Source: Flavobacterium phragmitis
GTDB lineage: Bacteria; Bacteroidota; Bacteroidia; Flavobacteriales; Flavobacteriaceae
Length of the DNA stretch: 64,000 nt
NCBI RefSeq assembly: GCF_900112575.1
Contig: NZ_FOMH01000004.1
Coordinates: 1-64,000, forward strand
Direction: 5' to 3'
The notes beneath the pieces were generated by a model. It was not told where the DNA came from and did not search any database. It saw nothing but the letters and a program-made list of their open reading frames with translations. A program made the position numbers and the translations under genes. Shown here piece by piece: positions 54,337-63,222 of the stretch (the stretch's first letter is position 1; every line of letters begins with the position of its first letter).

Positions 54337-55077
54337 TTATTTAATTTGTTCACTGGTTTTTCCAAATCTACGTTCTCTTTTTTGATAACTAATAATAGCC
54401 TCATATAAATCTTGGTCTTTAAAGTCTGGCCACAAGACATTAGTAAAATACAATTCTGCATAGGCAATCTGCCAAAGCAGAAAATTACTTATTCTATGTT
54501 CTCCACTTGTTCGTATTAATAAATCTACGTCTGGTAAATTTTGCGTGTAAAGATGCTCATTTATAATTGAATCGTCAATAGTGTCTATTGAAATTATATT
54601 ATTTTTAACTTTATCACTTATTGTCTTTACGGCACTTACCAGTTCTTCTCTAGATCCATAGCTTAAAGCAAGAGTTAGTGTTAGTCGAGAATTGTCTTTA
54701 GTTTTTTCCATAACATCCAAAAGCTCTTTTTGGGCTGTTTTTGGCAATTTGTCAAGATTTCCAATTGCATTAAGACGGATATTGTTTTCTTGAAGAGTAA
54801 TGAGCTCTTTTTTTAAAGAATTAATCAATATTTTCATTAATGCTTGAACCTCAAGTTTTGGGCGGTTCCAGTTTTCTGTAGAGAAAGCATATAAGGTCAG
54901 ATATTCAATACCCAGCTTAGCAGAAGTTTTGATAATCTCTTTTACAGATTTTGTTCCATTTTCATGTCCAAACGCACGAAGATAGCCTTGTTGTTTTGCC
55001 CATCGTCCGTTGCCATCCATAATAATGGCTAGGTGTTTAGGTAAGTTTGTGTGATCTATTGATTCTATTAAATTCAT
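54337..55077 (-). CDS. uppS: Undecaprenyl diphosphate synthase
   Basis: 246 residues. Catalytic D21 in IIMDGNGRWAK, then GHENGTKSVKEII, LTLYAFSTENW and VDLLIRTSGEHRISNFLLWQIAYAEL, all diagnostic of cis-prenyltransferases. It builds the C55 lipid carrier for peptidoglycan and surface glycans from farnesyl and isopentenyl diphosphate at the inner membrane. It starts 1 bp after the stop of the DUF6089 gene and is followed by bamA 7 bp later. Confidence 0.96.
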   Translation of the reverse strand: MNLIESIDHTNLPKHLAIIMDGNGRWAKQQGYLRAFGHENGTKSVKEIIKTSAKLGIEYLTLYAFSTENWNRPKLEVQALMKILINSLKKELITLQENNIRLNAIGNLDKLPKTAQKELLDVMEKTKDNSRLTLTLALSYGSREELVSAVKTISDKVKNNIISIDTIDDSIINEHLYTQNLPDVDLLIRTSGEHRISNFLLWQIAYAELYFTNVLWPDFKDQDLYEAIISYQKRERRFGKTSEQIK

Positions 55078-55078
55078 T

Positions 55079-55768
55079 TTATTCTGCGCAATAGCAAGGT
55101 TTTTTTCCGAAGGTGTATGTTAAGGTAACACCTGAAAAAACATACCAGTCATTATTATTTAAATTTCCAAACTTTAAAATGTTTGAACTACTTGTTTTAG
55201 GGTTACTTCCGTCGATATTGTCTGTAAAAGTATAACGTACTCCTGTTTCAAGTCCTAAAACGAAACGCGGTGTTATGTTCGATTTTATACCTAATATAAA
55301 AGGTATTGCAAGAGAGCTTGAATGTTCAGAATAAATTTCATTTGGACTTGCAGTATACCTATATAAGTTATCGAAGATAAAGAAATTTAATCCCGAATAT
55401 ACGTAAGGTGTGATTTTTGTGTGATAATCGTGCAGATTGAAATCAAAAAAATTAAACTCTAATCCCGCAGAAAGCTCTTTAATATTGTTGTCAAAATGAT
55501 ATCCTCTTTGATTTCTTCCTGTTTCTTCCGATTTATAATCATTTCCAGAAACTTCTGATTGTGTATAAGAGAATCTCCATGAGTGTCTTGGGCTTCTGTT
55601 CCATTTGTAAAGAACACCAAAAGCTATTTTTTCTGGAGCGATATAAGTTGTTTTGCCAACATCGCCAACAAAGTTGCTTCCGCCAAGAAAAACACCAAGC
55701 TCATTGATTTGAGCATTTAGTGTAATAAGCGGGAAAAAACATAACAATAAATTAAAAATTTTCTTCAT
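55079..55768 (-). CDS. DUF6089-family outer-membrane beta-barrel protein
   Basis: 229 residues. Signal peptide (ends TLNAQ), then INELGVFLGGSNFVGDVGKTTYIAPEKIAFGVLYKWN, the DUF6089 pattern, with barrel strands and a terminal GVTLTYTFGKKPCYCAE carrying two cysteines. This family is found just ahead of uppS-bamA in flavobacteria, where it is a candidate accessory of envelope assembly; function is unproven. The unit's best promoter, with both -33 and -7 boxes, is immediately upstream. Confidence 0.88.
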   Translation of the reverse strand: MKKIFNLLLCFFPLITLNAQINELGVFLGGSNFVGDVGKTTYIAPEKIAFGVLYKWNRSPRHSWRFSYTQSEVSGNDYKSEETGRNQRGYHFDNNIKELSAGLEFNFFDFNLHDYHTKITPYVYSGLNFFIFDNLYRYTASPNEIYSEHSSSLAIPFILGIKSNITPRFVLGLETGVRYTFTDNIDGSNPKTSSSNILKFGNLNNNDWYVFSGVTLTYTFGKKPCYCAE

Positions 55769-55786
55769 TTAATTCAAAATTGCGTG

Positions 55787-55815
55787 CAAATATAATAATT
55801 ATCAATACGAATCAA
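55787..55815 (-). promoter_or_regulatory. Promoter of the DUF6089-uppS-bamA-skp operon
   Basis: On the minus strand TTG (55815-55813), 18-nt spacer, TATATTTG (55794-55787), 18 bp before the ATG. This is the only full match to the Flavobacterium -33/-7 consensus that I found in the window. Confidence 0.75.
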
Positions 55816-55830
55816 AGTTCCTTTAGTTAA

Positions 55831-55971
55831 ATGTGCTTCTTTTTCAATTTACGTTATGATTTTGAGCCATTTAATGATGATTCACTATATGCAGAACGAG
55901 AAAATGTGGCATTATCGTATAGTAGAGAATTAGAAAAGAGTTTAATTTCTTTTATCCTCTCCCCAGAGTAA
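55831..55971 (+). other. 46-codon coding-like ORF overlapping the nadK 3' end; possible gene remnant
   Basis: ATG at 55831, stop TAA 55969-55971. Its codons look typical for the genome (CGT TAT GAT TTT GAG CCA, then GAA CGA GAA AAT GTG) and the product has RYDFEPFNDDSLYAER. It has no promoter, no recognised family, and the last 30 bp are antisense to nadK. It may be a decayed 3' end of an old gene. Confidence 0.2.
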
Positions 55972-56826
55972 TTTGTTTCTTAAGGTTTTCAAGAAAGTTT
56001 CCCCTGGAATTTCGACCATTTTAATTTTATAATCTGTTTTTTTAATTTTTAAAGTAGATTCGTTTTTCACCGAAGAAATTCTCGAATCTAATGAGACCAA
56101 ATATTGGTCTTCTCTTCCTGTAACTCTTAAAGTGATTTCAGTATCATCCGGAATTACAAGTGGTCTGGCGGTTAAATTATGCGGAGCTATTGGCGTAATT
56201 ACAAGACTTTTTACATCTGGAGTTAATATTGGGCCGCCACAGCTTAGGGAATATCCTGTAGAGCCGGTTGGAGTAGAAATAATCAATCCGTCTGCCCAAT
56301 AGGAGTTTAAATATTCATTGTTTAGATAAGTTTCAACAGTAATCATCGAAGTAGTATCTTTTCTGCTCACGGTAACTTCATTCATAGCAAAGTTAAGTTC
56401 CTCAAAAGCTTCGTTTAGGGGTTCGGCAGTTAAACCTAATAAGGTACGTTCAGAAGTCGTGTAATTTTGATCGATAACATATTGCAATAAAATATCGATG
56501 TTCTCTTTCTGTACTTTGGCAAGAAAGCCTAATCTTCCAGCGTTTATACCTAATAAAGGAACACCAGAATTACGAACAAATGCGGCAGCCCTTAAAATAG
56601 TGCCGTCGCCACCAATACTAATGAGCATTTCAAAGCTATTATCTAAAGCAGTGCTTGGCGAAAAAGTTTTGTATTCTTTTTTTACAAGCTGTTTTTCATA
56701 AAGCATGTTCAGGAAATTTTCTTCAATGACCATTTCAACATTATTGGAATTGAAGAACATGAAAATGTCTTTTATAATGGGTTCTGTACTATTTTGATAA
56801 TATTGTCCGTAAATGGCTATTTTCAT
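55942..56826 (-). CDS. nadK: NAD kinase
   Basis: 294 residues. GGDGT motif in LISIGGDGTILRAAAFV (about 70), GINAGRLGFLAKV, NEVTVSRKDTTSM, and TPTGSTGYSLSCGGP, the standard NAD kinase set. It phosphorylates NAD+ to NADP+ with ATP in the cytoplasm. Located between the CBS-protein gene and the DUF6089-uppS-bamA operon, a conserved flavobacterial order. A 99-bp leader with a repeated inverted-repeat element precedes it. Confidence 0.96.
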   Translation of the reverse strand: MKIAIYGQYYQNSTEPIIKDIFMFFNSNNVEMVIEENFLNMLYEKQLVKKEYKTFSPSTALDNSFEMLISIGGDGTILRAAAFVRNSGVPLLGINAGRLGFLAKVQKENIDILLQYVIDQNYTTSERTLLGLTAEPLNEAFEELNFAMNEVTVSRKDTTSMITVETYLNNEYLNSYWADGLIISTPTGSTGYSLSCGGPILTPDVKSLVITPIAPHNLTARPLVIPDDTEITLRVTGREDQYLVSLDSRISSVKNESTLKIKKTDYKIKMVEIPGETFLKTLRNKLLWGEDKRN

Positions 56827-56840
56827 TCTATGTTAAATTA

Positions 56841-56925
56841 GAGAATTTGTCAATGTGTCAATTAGATAATTGGGAAATGTGAAAATTATCTAATTAACTA
56901 ATTTTCTCATTGGCACATTCATAAC
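56841..56925. repeat. Compound inverted repeat upstream of nadK
   Basis: AATTAGATAATT (56860-56871) and AATTATCTAATT (56884-56895) form a perfect 12-bp stem with a 12-nt loop. Flanking copies of an AATGTG(T/C)CAAT(T/G)AG-like unit (near 56852 and, inverted, near 56905-56918) widen it. No T-tract. It looks like a dispersed AT-rich repeat rather than a terminator. Confidence 0.7.
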
Positions 56926-57585
56926 TTATATGTTGAGATATTTGTCTAAATAATCGGAGCGTTCTTTCAAACTGTTAATATAGGTATCTTCCTGATGTTC
57001 TGAAATAATCTCATAACCGTATCTTCTGTAAGTCTGAATAATTTCATTAATGGCTCCTAAAGCTATTTTAATGGTAATTTGAACGTTTTCTAAGTCGCCA
57101 TCAGAAACAAAACAGCCTAAAACTTTACCATTATTGCTTTCTACAATCTGAGTTACCTCGCTCATAGAATAATCCAAAAGCCCTTTTTGAACAATAATAA
57201 TGCCTCCCGGTTCTTTTAAAAATGGTGTTTCCTGAAAGAATTTCATGATATCTTCCATTTCGTAATAGCCAATGTAAGCGTTATTTTCGTCAAGAATCGG
57301 AAGTATATTGGTGTGGTTTTTAGCGAAAACTTCCAGAACATCCAGCCAAATCATCGATTTTCTGGCAAAAAAACGTTCCAAAGTATATTTGTAGTCGATC
57401 GCTTTTTTATCGGTGTCAAATGTTTCTACGTCTTCAGAAGAAATACTTCCAATAAAAACCCCATCTTCTAGAATTGGAAAATGAGAAAAATTTACATCAA
57501 TAAAAAAGTCCTGAATCGATGCTATCGTTTCCTGACTATCAATCGCTCTGAAATCGTTGGTGATATAGTTTGTAATTTCTGTCAT
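56926..57585 (-). CDS. CBS-domain protein with ACT-like C-terminal domain
   Basis: 219 residues. CBS pair about 10-125 (IQDFFIDVNFSHFPILEDGVFIGSISSEDV, and ILPILDENNAYIGYYEMEDI), then an ACT-like domain about 135-219 (GGIIIVQKGLLDYSMSEVTQIVESNNGKVLGC, VQITIKIALGAINEIIQTYRRYGYEI). This order resembles AcuB-type proteins, whose role is not settled. It precedes nadK on the same strand; such domains sense adenine nucleotides and could monitor NAD(P) or energy status, but no direct link is shown. Confidence 0.88.
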   Translation of the reverse strand: MTEITNYITNDFRAIDSQETIASIQDFFIDVNFSHFPILEDGVFIGSISSEDVETFDTDKKAIDYKYTLERFFARKSMIWLDVLEVFAKNHTNILPILDENNAYIGYYEMEDIMKFFQETPFLKEPGGIIIVQKGLLDYSMSEVTQIVESNNGKVLGCFVSDGDLENVQITIKIALGAINEIIQTYRRYGYEIISEHQEDTYINSLKERSDYLDKYLNI

Positions 57586-57650
57586 AAATCGTTGAAGATA
57601 TTTGATGCAAAATAATCAAAAAATACCGAAAACTGCTGCGTTTTACTTTG

Positions 57651-57658
57651 TATTTTTG
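57651..57658 (+). promoter_or_regulatory. -7 promoter element for pdxJ
   Basis: TATTTTTG, 42 bp before the pdxJ ATG; a short inverted repeat GTAACA/TGTTAC (57661-57678) lies in the leader just after it. Confidence 0.55.
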
Positions 57659-57700
57659 TCGTAACAAATATAGTGTTACTAGAATTAATTATCTATTTAT

Positions 57701-58414
57701 ATGACAAAGTTAAGTGTAAATATCAATAAAATTGCAACGCTTCGAAATGCAAGAGGCGGAAATGTACCTGATTTATTAAAAGTAGCTGTAGATATTCAGC
57801 GTTTTGGAGGACAGGGAATTACAATTCATCCGCGTCCAGATGAGCGTCATATCCGCTATCAGGATGCACGAGATTTGAAAGCGATTATTACAACAGAATA
57901 TAATATTGAAGGAAATCCGCAGCATAATTTTATCGATTTGGTTTTAGAATGTAAGCCGGATCAGGTTACACTAGTTCCAGATGCAATTGGGGCAATTACG
58001 TCTTCAGCGGGTTGGGATACCATTAAAAATCAGGAATATTTGACAGAAGTAATTCAGGAGTTCCAAAGAAACGGAATCAGAACTTCCATTTTTGTTGATC
58101 CAGTTTTAGAAATGATCGAAGGTGCAAAAAAAACAGGAACAGACAGAATTGAATTGTATACAGAAGCTTTTGCGCACCAATATGATTTAGGAAACAAAAA
58201 CGGAATCGATCCTTATGTAAAAGCAGCCGTATTAGCAAATGAATTAGGTTTAGGAATCAATGCTGGACATGATTTGAGCTTAGAGAATATTCAATTCTTC
58301 AAACAAAATATTCCTGGATTATTGGAAGTTTCAATTGGACACGCCTTGATTTCAGAAGCACTTTATCTTGGATTGGATAATGTGGTAAATATGTATTTGA
58401 ATAAATTGAAGTAA
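57701..58414 (+). CDS. pdxJ: Pyridoxine 5'-phosphate synthase
   Basis: 237 residues. TIM barrel with [22 protein letters not shown] at the start, [44 protein letters not shown] and [15 protein letters not shown], all PdxJ hallmarks. It condenses 1-deoxyxylulose-5-phosphate with 3-amino-1-phosphohydroxyacetone to pyridoxine phosphate, the last step of the DXP-dependent vitamin B6 route. Divergent from the CBS-protein gene; own terminator downstream. Confidence 0.97.
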   Translation: MTKLSVNINKIATLRNARGGNVPDLLKVAVDIQRFGGQGITIHPRPDERHIRYQDARDLKAIITTEYNIEGNPQHNFIDLVLECKPDQVTLVPDAIGAITSSAGWDTIKNQEYLTEVIQEFQRNGIRTSIFVDPVLEMIEGAKKTGTDRIELYTEAFAHQYDLGNKNGIDPYVKAAVLANELGLGINAGHDLSLENIQFFKQNIPGLLEVSIGHALISEALYLGLDNVVNMYLNKLK

Positions 58415-58425
58415 GAATAAAATTA

Positions 58426-58469
58426 AAACAATTATAACCTGATGTAATTGGGTTATAATTGTTTATTTT
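58426..58469 (+). terminator. Terminator of pdxJ
   Basis: AAACAATTATAACC / GGTTATAATTGTTT, 14-bp stem with an 11-nt loop, followed by ATTTT. Confidence 0.82.
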
Positions 58470-58493
58470 CGCACTTTTCTTATTAAAATCTAA

Positions 58494-60764
58494 GTGTCGA
58501 AATCTGCTATTCTCTTTTTTTTGTTCTGTTTTTCTAACATTTTTGCCCAGTCAGATGTGAGGATAACGGGAATTATAACATCTTCTGATAACCAAAAGCT
58601 CGCTGGAGCAAATGTCTCTTTAGAGATTAATAAAAAACAGATTAATGCAGTTGCTGATAGCTTAGGAAGCTTCTCGGAGATTGTTTCTTCGGGAAATTTG
58701 ATGATCAGAGTTAATCATTTGGATTTTTTATCGAAAACAGTTTACTGTAATGTCTTAAAAGACACTGTAATTTCGATTGTTTTAGAAAAAGATGCTGCAC
58801 AGTTAAAGGAAGTAATTGTTCCAAATGACAAGAAAAGCGGCATCAAAACTTTATCTGCAGGAAAGCTTTCTCTTAATTTGAAAGAATTAAACGCTGTGCC
58901 AACAGTTTTAGGAACTACAGATGTCATCAAATTACTGCAATTGATGCCGGGAGTTCAGAATTCAGGAGATGCAAATGGGTATTTGTATGTTCGCGGAGGC
59001 GATCCTGGACATAATGCAATTTTGTATAATGAGTCGCCTATTTATGGAATGTCTCATTTGTTAGGAATCTTCCCTTTTTACAATACAGACCATATTAAAG
59101 ATGTTGAATTTGATAAATCAAGTTCGAACCCAAAATACGGTGGACGATTAAGTTCTACTACACTTTTAAATACAAATAAAAAAATACCGTCGGAATTTTC
59201 TATTCAGGGTAATGCAGGTATTTTGGCTTCACAGTTAACTTTGTCGGTTCCGCTGACAGATAAAACGGGATTTTATGTTTCTGGAAGAAAAACATATATT
59301 GACGAAGTTATGGGACCGCTATTAAAATCAGGTTCAAATAACGACGTCCAAAATATGAAATATGGTTTTTCTGATGCCAATTTTACTTTTTTATCTCAGA
59401 TTTCTAAGAAAAGTTTATTCTCATTAAATGCTTTTGTGAGTGGAGATGAATTAAAAATAAAAGACGGAAATCTAGCACTGAAAACCAATTTAAAATGGAG
59501 CAATTTTACAGTTTCCCCATCTTTAAATACTATCTTTTCTCCTAAAGTAAGTATGTCGAATTCTTTTTACTTTAGTCAATATTCGAATGAATTGAATATG
59601 GAGCAGGCAACAATTGAATTTGGAGTTTCTTCCTATGTGAAAGATTTTGGTTTTACCAATGCTGTCAAATTTTCGATTGGAAACATTCCGTTTGAGTCTG
59701 GGGTACAATACGTTTATCATGATTTACAGCCTCAAAAAGTGAATGTAGAAAATCTAACTACAGTAGATAATTATTCGCAAAGAACGATTTCTGCAAATGA
59801 AGCGGCAGTTTTTGTGAGTGCAAATCCTAAATTATTAGAAAAAGTTACGGCTGATTTAGGACTTCGGATGAATTATTATACTTCGGAATCGGATTCTTAT
59901 TTGCATTTTCAGCCTCGCATGATACTGAATTATTATGCAAATGAGAATTATTCGTTTTATGCTTCTTACAATAGGCAATATCAATATCTGAGTTTAATCA
60001 CGACTTCAAGCGTTGGTATTCCTACCGATTTCTGGATTGCCAGTTCTGACGAAATAAAACCGCAATCTTCTAATGAATTTTCTATAGGTTCAAACCAAAA
60101 CATTACTAGAAATTTTTCGTCTTCTTTTGGAGGTTTTTATCGTTCGATGAAAAATCTGCTCGAATATCCATATGGAATAACTCAATTCAATGAAATCACA
60201 ACGCTTAAGAATGATTTATATGTTGGAAAAGGAAAAGCTTACGGATTTGAAGTGATGCTGAAAAAAAGCAGCGGAAAATTTAGCGGCTGGCTGAGTTATA
60301 CTTTAAGCTGGTCCGATCGAAATTTTGATGAACTCAACAATGGCAAAACGTATTTCGCAAAATATGACAGAAGACATAATCTTTCTGTCGTTGGAATGTA
60401 CGATTTAAATGCAAAATGGAATTTTGGCATAACTCAAATATTTGGTTCAGGAAATCGATTCACAATGCCGACTTCCTGGTATTTTATCAATAATAATCCG
60501 GTGAAAGAATATTCAGGATATAATAATGCACAAATGCCAAATTATATTAGAACCGATATTTCTGCAAATTACTATTTCGTGAAAACTTCAAAGAAAGAAA
60601 GTGCTTTAAATTTTTCGATCTACAATACATTCAATATCTCAAATCCTATTTATGTAGTTTTGGATGTAGAAGTAAATGAAAACAAGGACAAAGTTGTGGT
60701 AAAACAAGAAGAGAAAGTTTTGTACAGAATTCTTCCTTCTGTAAGTTGGCGATTTAAATTTTAA
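58494..60764 (+). CDS. TonB-dependent outer-membrane receptor with N-terminal carboxypeptidase-regulatory-like domain
   Basis: 756 residues from GTG at 58494. Signal peptide (ends IFAQ), a CarboxypepD_reg-like domain about 23-110 (ITGIITSSDNQKLAGANVSLEINKKQI), a TonB plug about 115-225 (GTTDVIKLLQLMPGVQNSGDANGYLYVRGGDPGHNAILYN), then the barrel ending PSVSWRFKF. No distinct SusC features are seen, so uptake of a siderophore, peptide or cofactor is as likely as a glycan. It is paired with a DUF4249 lipoprotein 5 bp downstream, a frequent Bacteroidota pair analogous to SusC/SusD. Substrate unknown. Confidence 0.92.
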   Translation: MSKSAILFFLFCFSNIFAQSDVRITGIITSSDNQKLAGANVSLEINKKQINAVADSLGSFSEIVSSGNLMIRVNHLDFLSKTVYCNVLKDTVISIVLEKDAAQLKEVIVPNDKKSGIKTLSAGKLSLNLKELNAVPTVLGTTDVIKLLQLMPGVQNSGDANGYLYVRGGDPGHNAILYNESPIYGMSHLLGIFPFYNTDHIKDVEFDKSSSNPKYGGRLSSTTLLNTNKKIPSEFSIQGNAGILASQLTLSVPLTDKTGFYVSGRKTYIDEVMGPLLKSGSNNDVQNMKYGFSDANFTFLSQISKKSLFSLNAFVSGDELKIKDGNLALKTNLKWSNFTVSPSLNTIFSPKVSMSNSFYFSQYSNELNMEQATIEFGVSSYVKDFGFTNAVKFSIGNIPFESGVQYVYHDLQPQKVNVENLTTVDNYSQRTISANEAAVFVSANPKLLEKVTADLGLRMNYYTSESDSYLHFQPRMILNYYANENYSFYASYNRQYQYLSLITTSSVGIPTDFWIASSDEIKPQSSNEFSIGSNQNITRNFSSSFGGFYRSMKNLLEYPYGITQFNEITTLKNDLYVGKGKAYGFEVMLKKSSGKFSGWLSYTLSWSDRNFDELNNGKTYFAKYDRRHNLSVVGMYDLNAKWNFGITQIFGSGNRFTMPTSWYFINNNPVKEYSGYNNAQMPNYIRTDISANYYFVKTSKKESALNFSIYNTFNISNPIYVVLDVEVNENKDKVVVKQEEKVLYRILPSVSWRFKF

Positions 60765-60769
60765 GAAAA

Positions 60770-61624
60770 ATGAAAAAGTATCTATTGTTTCTTTTCGGTT
60801 TAACGATAATGAGTTGTTCTAATGATAATTTTAGTGAGCAAAAAAAACTGGAGTCTAAAATAGTGGTTGAGGGTTGGATTGAAGAAGGTGATTTTGCAAA
60901 TGTTTTATTGTCGAGCAGTATTCCGGTGACAGATGTTATCGATTCTACTAATGTTTTAAATCATGTAATCAGGTCAGCAAAAATTACGGTTTCAGATGGT
61001 GAAAATTTTGAGGTTTTGAGAGTGAAAAATGATAAAAGCAGAATTCCGCCTTTTGTGTATTTCGGTTCAACGCTAAAGGGCGAAGCAGGCAAACAATATT
61101 CTATTAAAATTGAATATCTCGACCGCGTTATCGAAGCGGTAACTTTGATTCCTAAATCGGTGCCTTTAAAAAGTGCCGAATATGTAAAGAAGAATGCGGC
61201 CGATACAACGGGTTATGTTTTTGTAAAATTCGATGATCCTGTAAATGAAAAAAACTATTATCAAATCGCTACAAAGATTGATGGAGAAGAACCGATTTTT
61301 GTTCCTTCCTTTTATGGAAATTTAGATGATAAAAATTTCGAAAGTCCTTCGGTTTCTGTGCAGATTAATAGAGGTGTTTTATTGTTTCCAAAAACAAAAT
61401 TCACGCCTTATTTCGCTGATGGAGATTTAATTCATGTAAAATTGAGGACCCAAACTAAAGAAGCATTAGATTTCTGGAATAGCTGGCAGAACGAAATTGT
61501 AAACAGCAAAAATCCGATTTATCCATCCAACACCAGTTTAAAATCCAATATAAAAGGAGGAATTGGTATTTGGGCAGGATATGGGCAAAGTACAATAATT
61601 GTCAGAACGCCTCCAAAAAAATAA
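60770..61624 (+). CDS. DUF4249 lipoprotein, partner of the TonB receptor
   Basis: 284 residues. Lipobox MSC at about 14-16 (FGLTIMSCSNDNFSEQ). DUF4249 features: KIVVEGWIEEGDFANVLLSSSIPVTD, SAKITVSDGENFEVL, GEAGKQYSIKIEYLDRVIEAVTLIP and a C-terminal IKGGIGIWAGYGQSTIIV. Such proteins accompany TonB receptors and are thought to be surface-exposed substrate-binding lipoproteins. The stop codon touches the following hairpin. Confidence 0.9.
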   Translation: MKKYLLFLFGLTIMSCSNDNFSEQKKLESKIVVEGWIEEGDFANVLLSSSIPVTDVIDSTNVLNHVIRSAKITVSDGENFEVLRVKNDKSRIPPFVYFGSTLKGEAGKQYSIKIEYLDRVIEAVTLIPKSVPLKSAEYVKKNAADTTGYVFVKFDDPVNEKNYYQIATKIDGEEPIFVPSFYGNLDDKNFESPSVSVQINRGVLLFPKTKFTPYFADGDLIHVKLRTQTKEALDFWNSWQNEIVNSKNPIYPSNTSLKSNIKGGIGIWAGYGQSTIIVRTPPKK

Positions 61625-61654
61625 AGCCGATTTGATATTTTTCAAATCGGCTTT
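61623..61654. terminator. Bidirectional terminator between convergent genes
   Basis: AAAGCCGATTTGA / TCAAATCGGCTTT, 13-bp stem with a 6-nt loop. The minus-strand side has a seven-T run (stronger there); the plus-strand T-run is short. Confidence 0.82.
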
Positions 61655-61674
61655 AAGCTATCGATTAAAAGGTG

Positions 61675-63015
61675 TTATTTCTTTTCGAAAGCAGCAATAA
61701 AATCTTCAAATTTAGCTTCAAATTTCTCAAATCCTTCAGAGAAATAAACACTCATTTCTACTTCAGTATTGTCGTTGAATTTCAAGTAATAAGCTTCATA
61801 AAGATATGGCTGTGTAAAAGTTTCGCCATTAGGATTCCAAAAGTTCCAATAGCTAGATTGAGCATTCCAAACAGGTAAATTAAATGTATATTCACCATCT
61901 TTTTCTGAATGTTGAACAATGTCAGCGATTTTAGTTCCATCTTTTTTAGAAACTAAAATTAATTTCATGTTTTTGTTAAAGTTAGCCGCGTTTCCTTCTG
62001 AGATTTTTTTCTCGTATGCGTTTAGCGCAGTGTAATATGCTTTATAATCGCTTTTTGGATTGCTAGAATCTAGGTAAGCTGGGCGAGTATTGTTTTTGTA
62101 TAAAGCTTCTTTGTCGGCAGCTTCAGTAGCTAAATCCATGTCGGCAACAATAACAAAATTGTCCATTAATTTAAATAAACCGTTTGCTTTTCCTCTGTAT
62201 TGAACAAGCTCATCATTGTCTATTAATTTATCGATTTCAGCATTGCTTCCGGCGCTAAAATCAATTAGGTTTTTTCCATTATAAGTAAGTACTGCTTTTG
62301 ATGTGTTTTCAGTACCTTTTTTACCGCTCATTTCCCAAGTATATCCATCGTTCAGCGTCATTTTATAAGCAAACTCGTCTGGTGATTGGTTTTTTGAAGA
62401 GTATTTTGCAGTTTGCGTAAATGTTGCAGACTGTGTATTGTCGATAGTTAAAGTTGCATCTGAAGAAGATGGAAGGAAAATAGTATCATATACAGAAGCA
62501 TTTCCATTGTAGCCATCAAAAAAATCAACTTTTACATCTGAAGAAACTGCTTTTGAAGTAAACACCGCATTATTTGCTGTCTGAGATTCTTTTGCTGGGA
62601 AAACAAATTTTAATTCTGTAGTAGAAGCAGTTTTAACCCAAGCTTTATTGGTATTGTTCCAAGTATATACTCCGTATACTCCAGAAATGTTTAAAATGTC
62701 TTCTACTTGATTACTGTTTTTTCCATTGAAAATATCAATGTGGTCAATATCCAATAATCTTGATAAATTTTCAAATGCCTCAATAGCGCTTGAACTTTTT
62801 GTTTTGTCTAATTGCGTAAGCATGTCGTTAGCTTCAGCTTCCAATTTTGTTTTTTGCTGTGCAGGGGTAAGACTTGAGTAAGGCTTTTTTAGTAATTCAG
62901 CAATTTGTTCTTCAACTGTTTGTTCTGTTTCAGGTTTGTCGTTGCTGTCATCACTAGAACATGAAATCATAAGTTGTGAAGCAACCAATGATAACAAAAT
63001 GAATTTTTTAATCAT
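61675..63015 (-). CDS. Lipoprotein of unknown family
   Basis: 446 residues. Lipobox MISC at about 16-19 (LVASQLMISCSSDDSND), an acidic linker, a helical segment (about 30-90: LLKKPYSSLTPAQQKTKLEAEANDML), then a mainly beta domain (TWEMSGKKGTENTSKAVLTYNG), ending in AKFEDFIAAFEKK. I do not recognise a family. It is transcribed towards the TonB/DUF4249 pair and separated from it by a shared terminator. Together the three genes interrupt what is otherwise a run of housekeeping genes. A -7-like element TACCTTCG, one base off consensus, lies about 50 bp upstream. Confidence 0.8.
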   Translation of the reverse strand: MIKKFILLSLVASQLMISCSSDDSNDKPETEQTVEEQIAELLKKPYSSLTPAQQKTKLEAEANDMLTQLDKTKSSSAIEAFENLSRLLDIDHIDIFNGKNSNQVEDILNISGVYGVYTWNNTNKAWVKTASTTELKFVFPAKESQTANNAVFTSKAVSSDVKVDFFDGYNGNASVYDTIFLPSSSDATLTIDNTQSATFTQTAKYSSKNQSPDEFAYKMTLNDGYTWEMSGKKGTENTSKAVLTYNGKNLIDFSAGSNAEIDKLIDNDELVQYRGKANGLFKLMDNFVIVADMDLATEAADKEALYKNNTRPAYLDSSNPKSDYKAYYTALNAYEKKISEGNAANFNKNMKLILVSKKDGTKIADIVQHSEKDGEYTFNLPVWNAQSSYWNFWNPNGETFTQPYLYEAYYLKFNDNTEVEMSVYFSEGFEKFEAKFEDFIAAFEKK

Positions 63016-63189
63016 GATTTTTGTTAATTTAAATGAATTAGTTGGTTAAATTTTATGGTGCGAAGGTAATTCCTTTAATTCTAAAAGCATTACGGGAAAC
63101 CGTACTGTTGTAAACTTTTTTTTATTAATTTTTTTCAAATCAAAATGTACTGAGAATACATTCTGTTACAGATTAATAGATAAGTTTTT

Positions 63190-63197
63190 TACATTTG
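63190..63197 (+). promoter_or_regulatory. -7 promoter element for the alpha/beta hydrolase
   Basis: TACATTTG, 25 bp before the ATG at 63223. Confidence 0.55.
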
Positions 63198-63222
63198 TAG
63201 TAGAATTCAAAAGGAAAATTTA

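Noticed and set aside
54330..54467. N-terminal extension of BamA into uppS
   Set aside because: Lies within uppS codons and puts the signal peptide about 46 residues inside the protein; GTG at 54329 gives a normal signal peptide.
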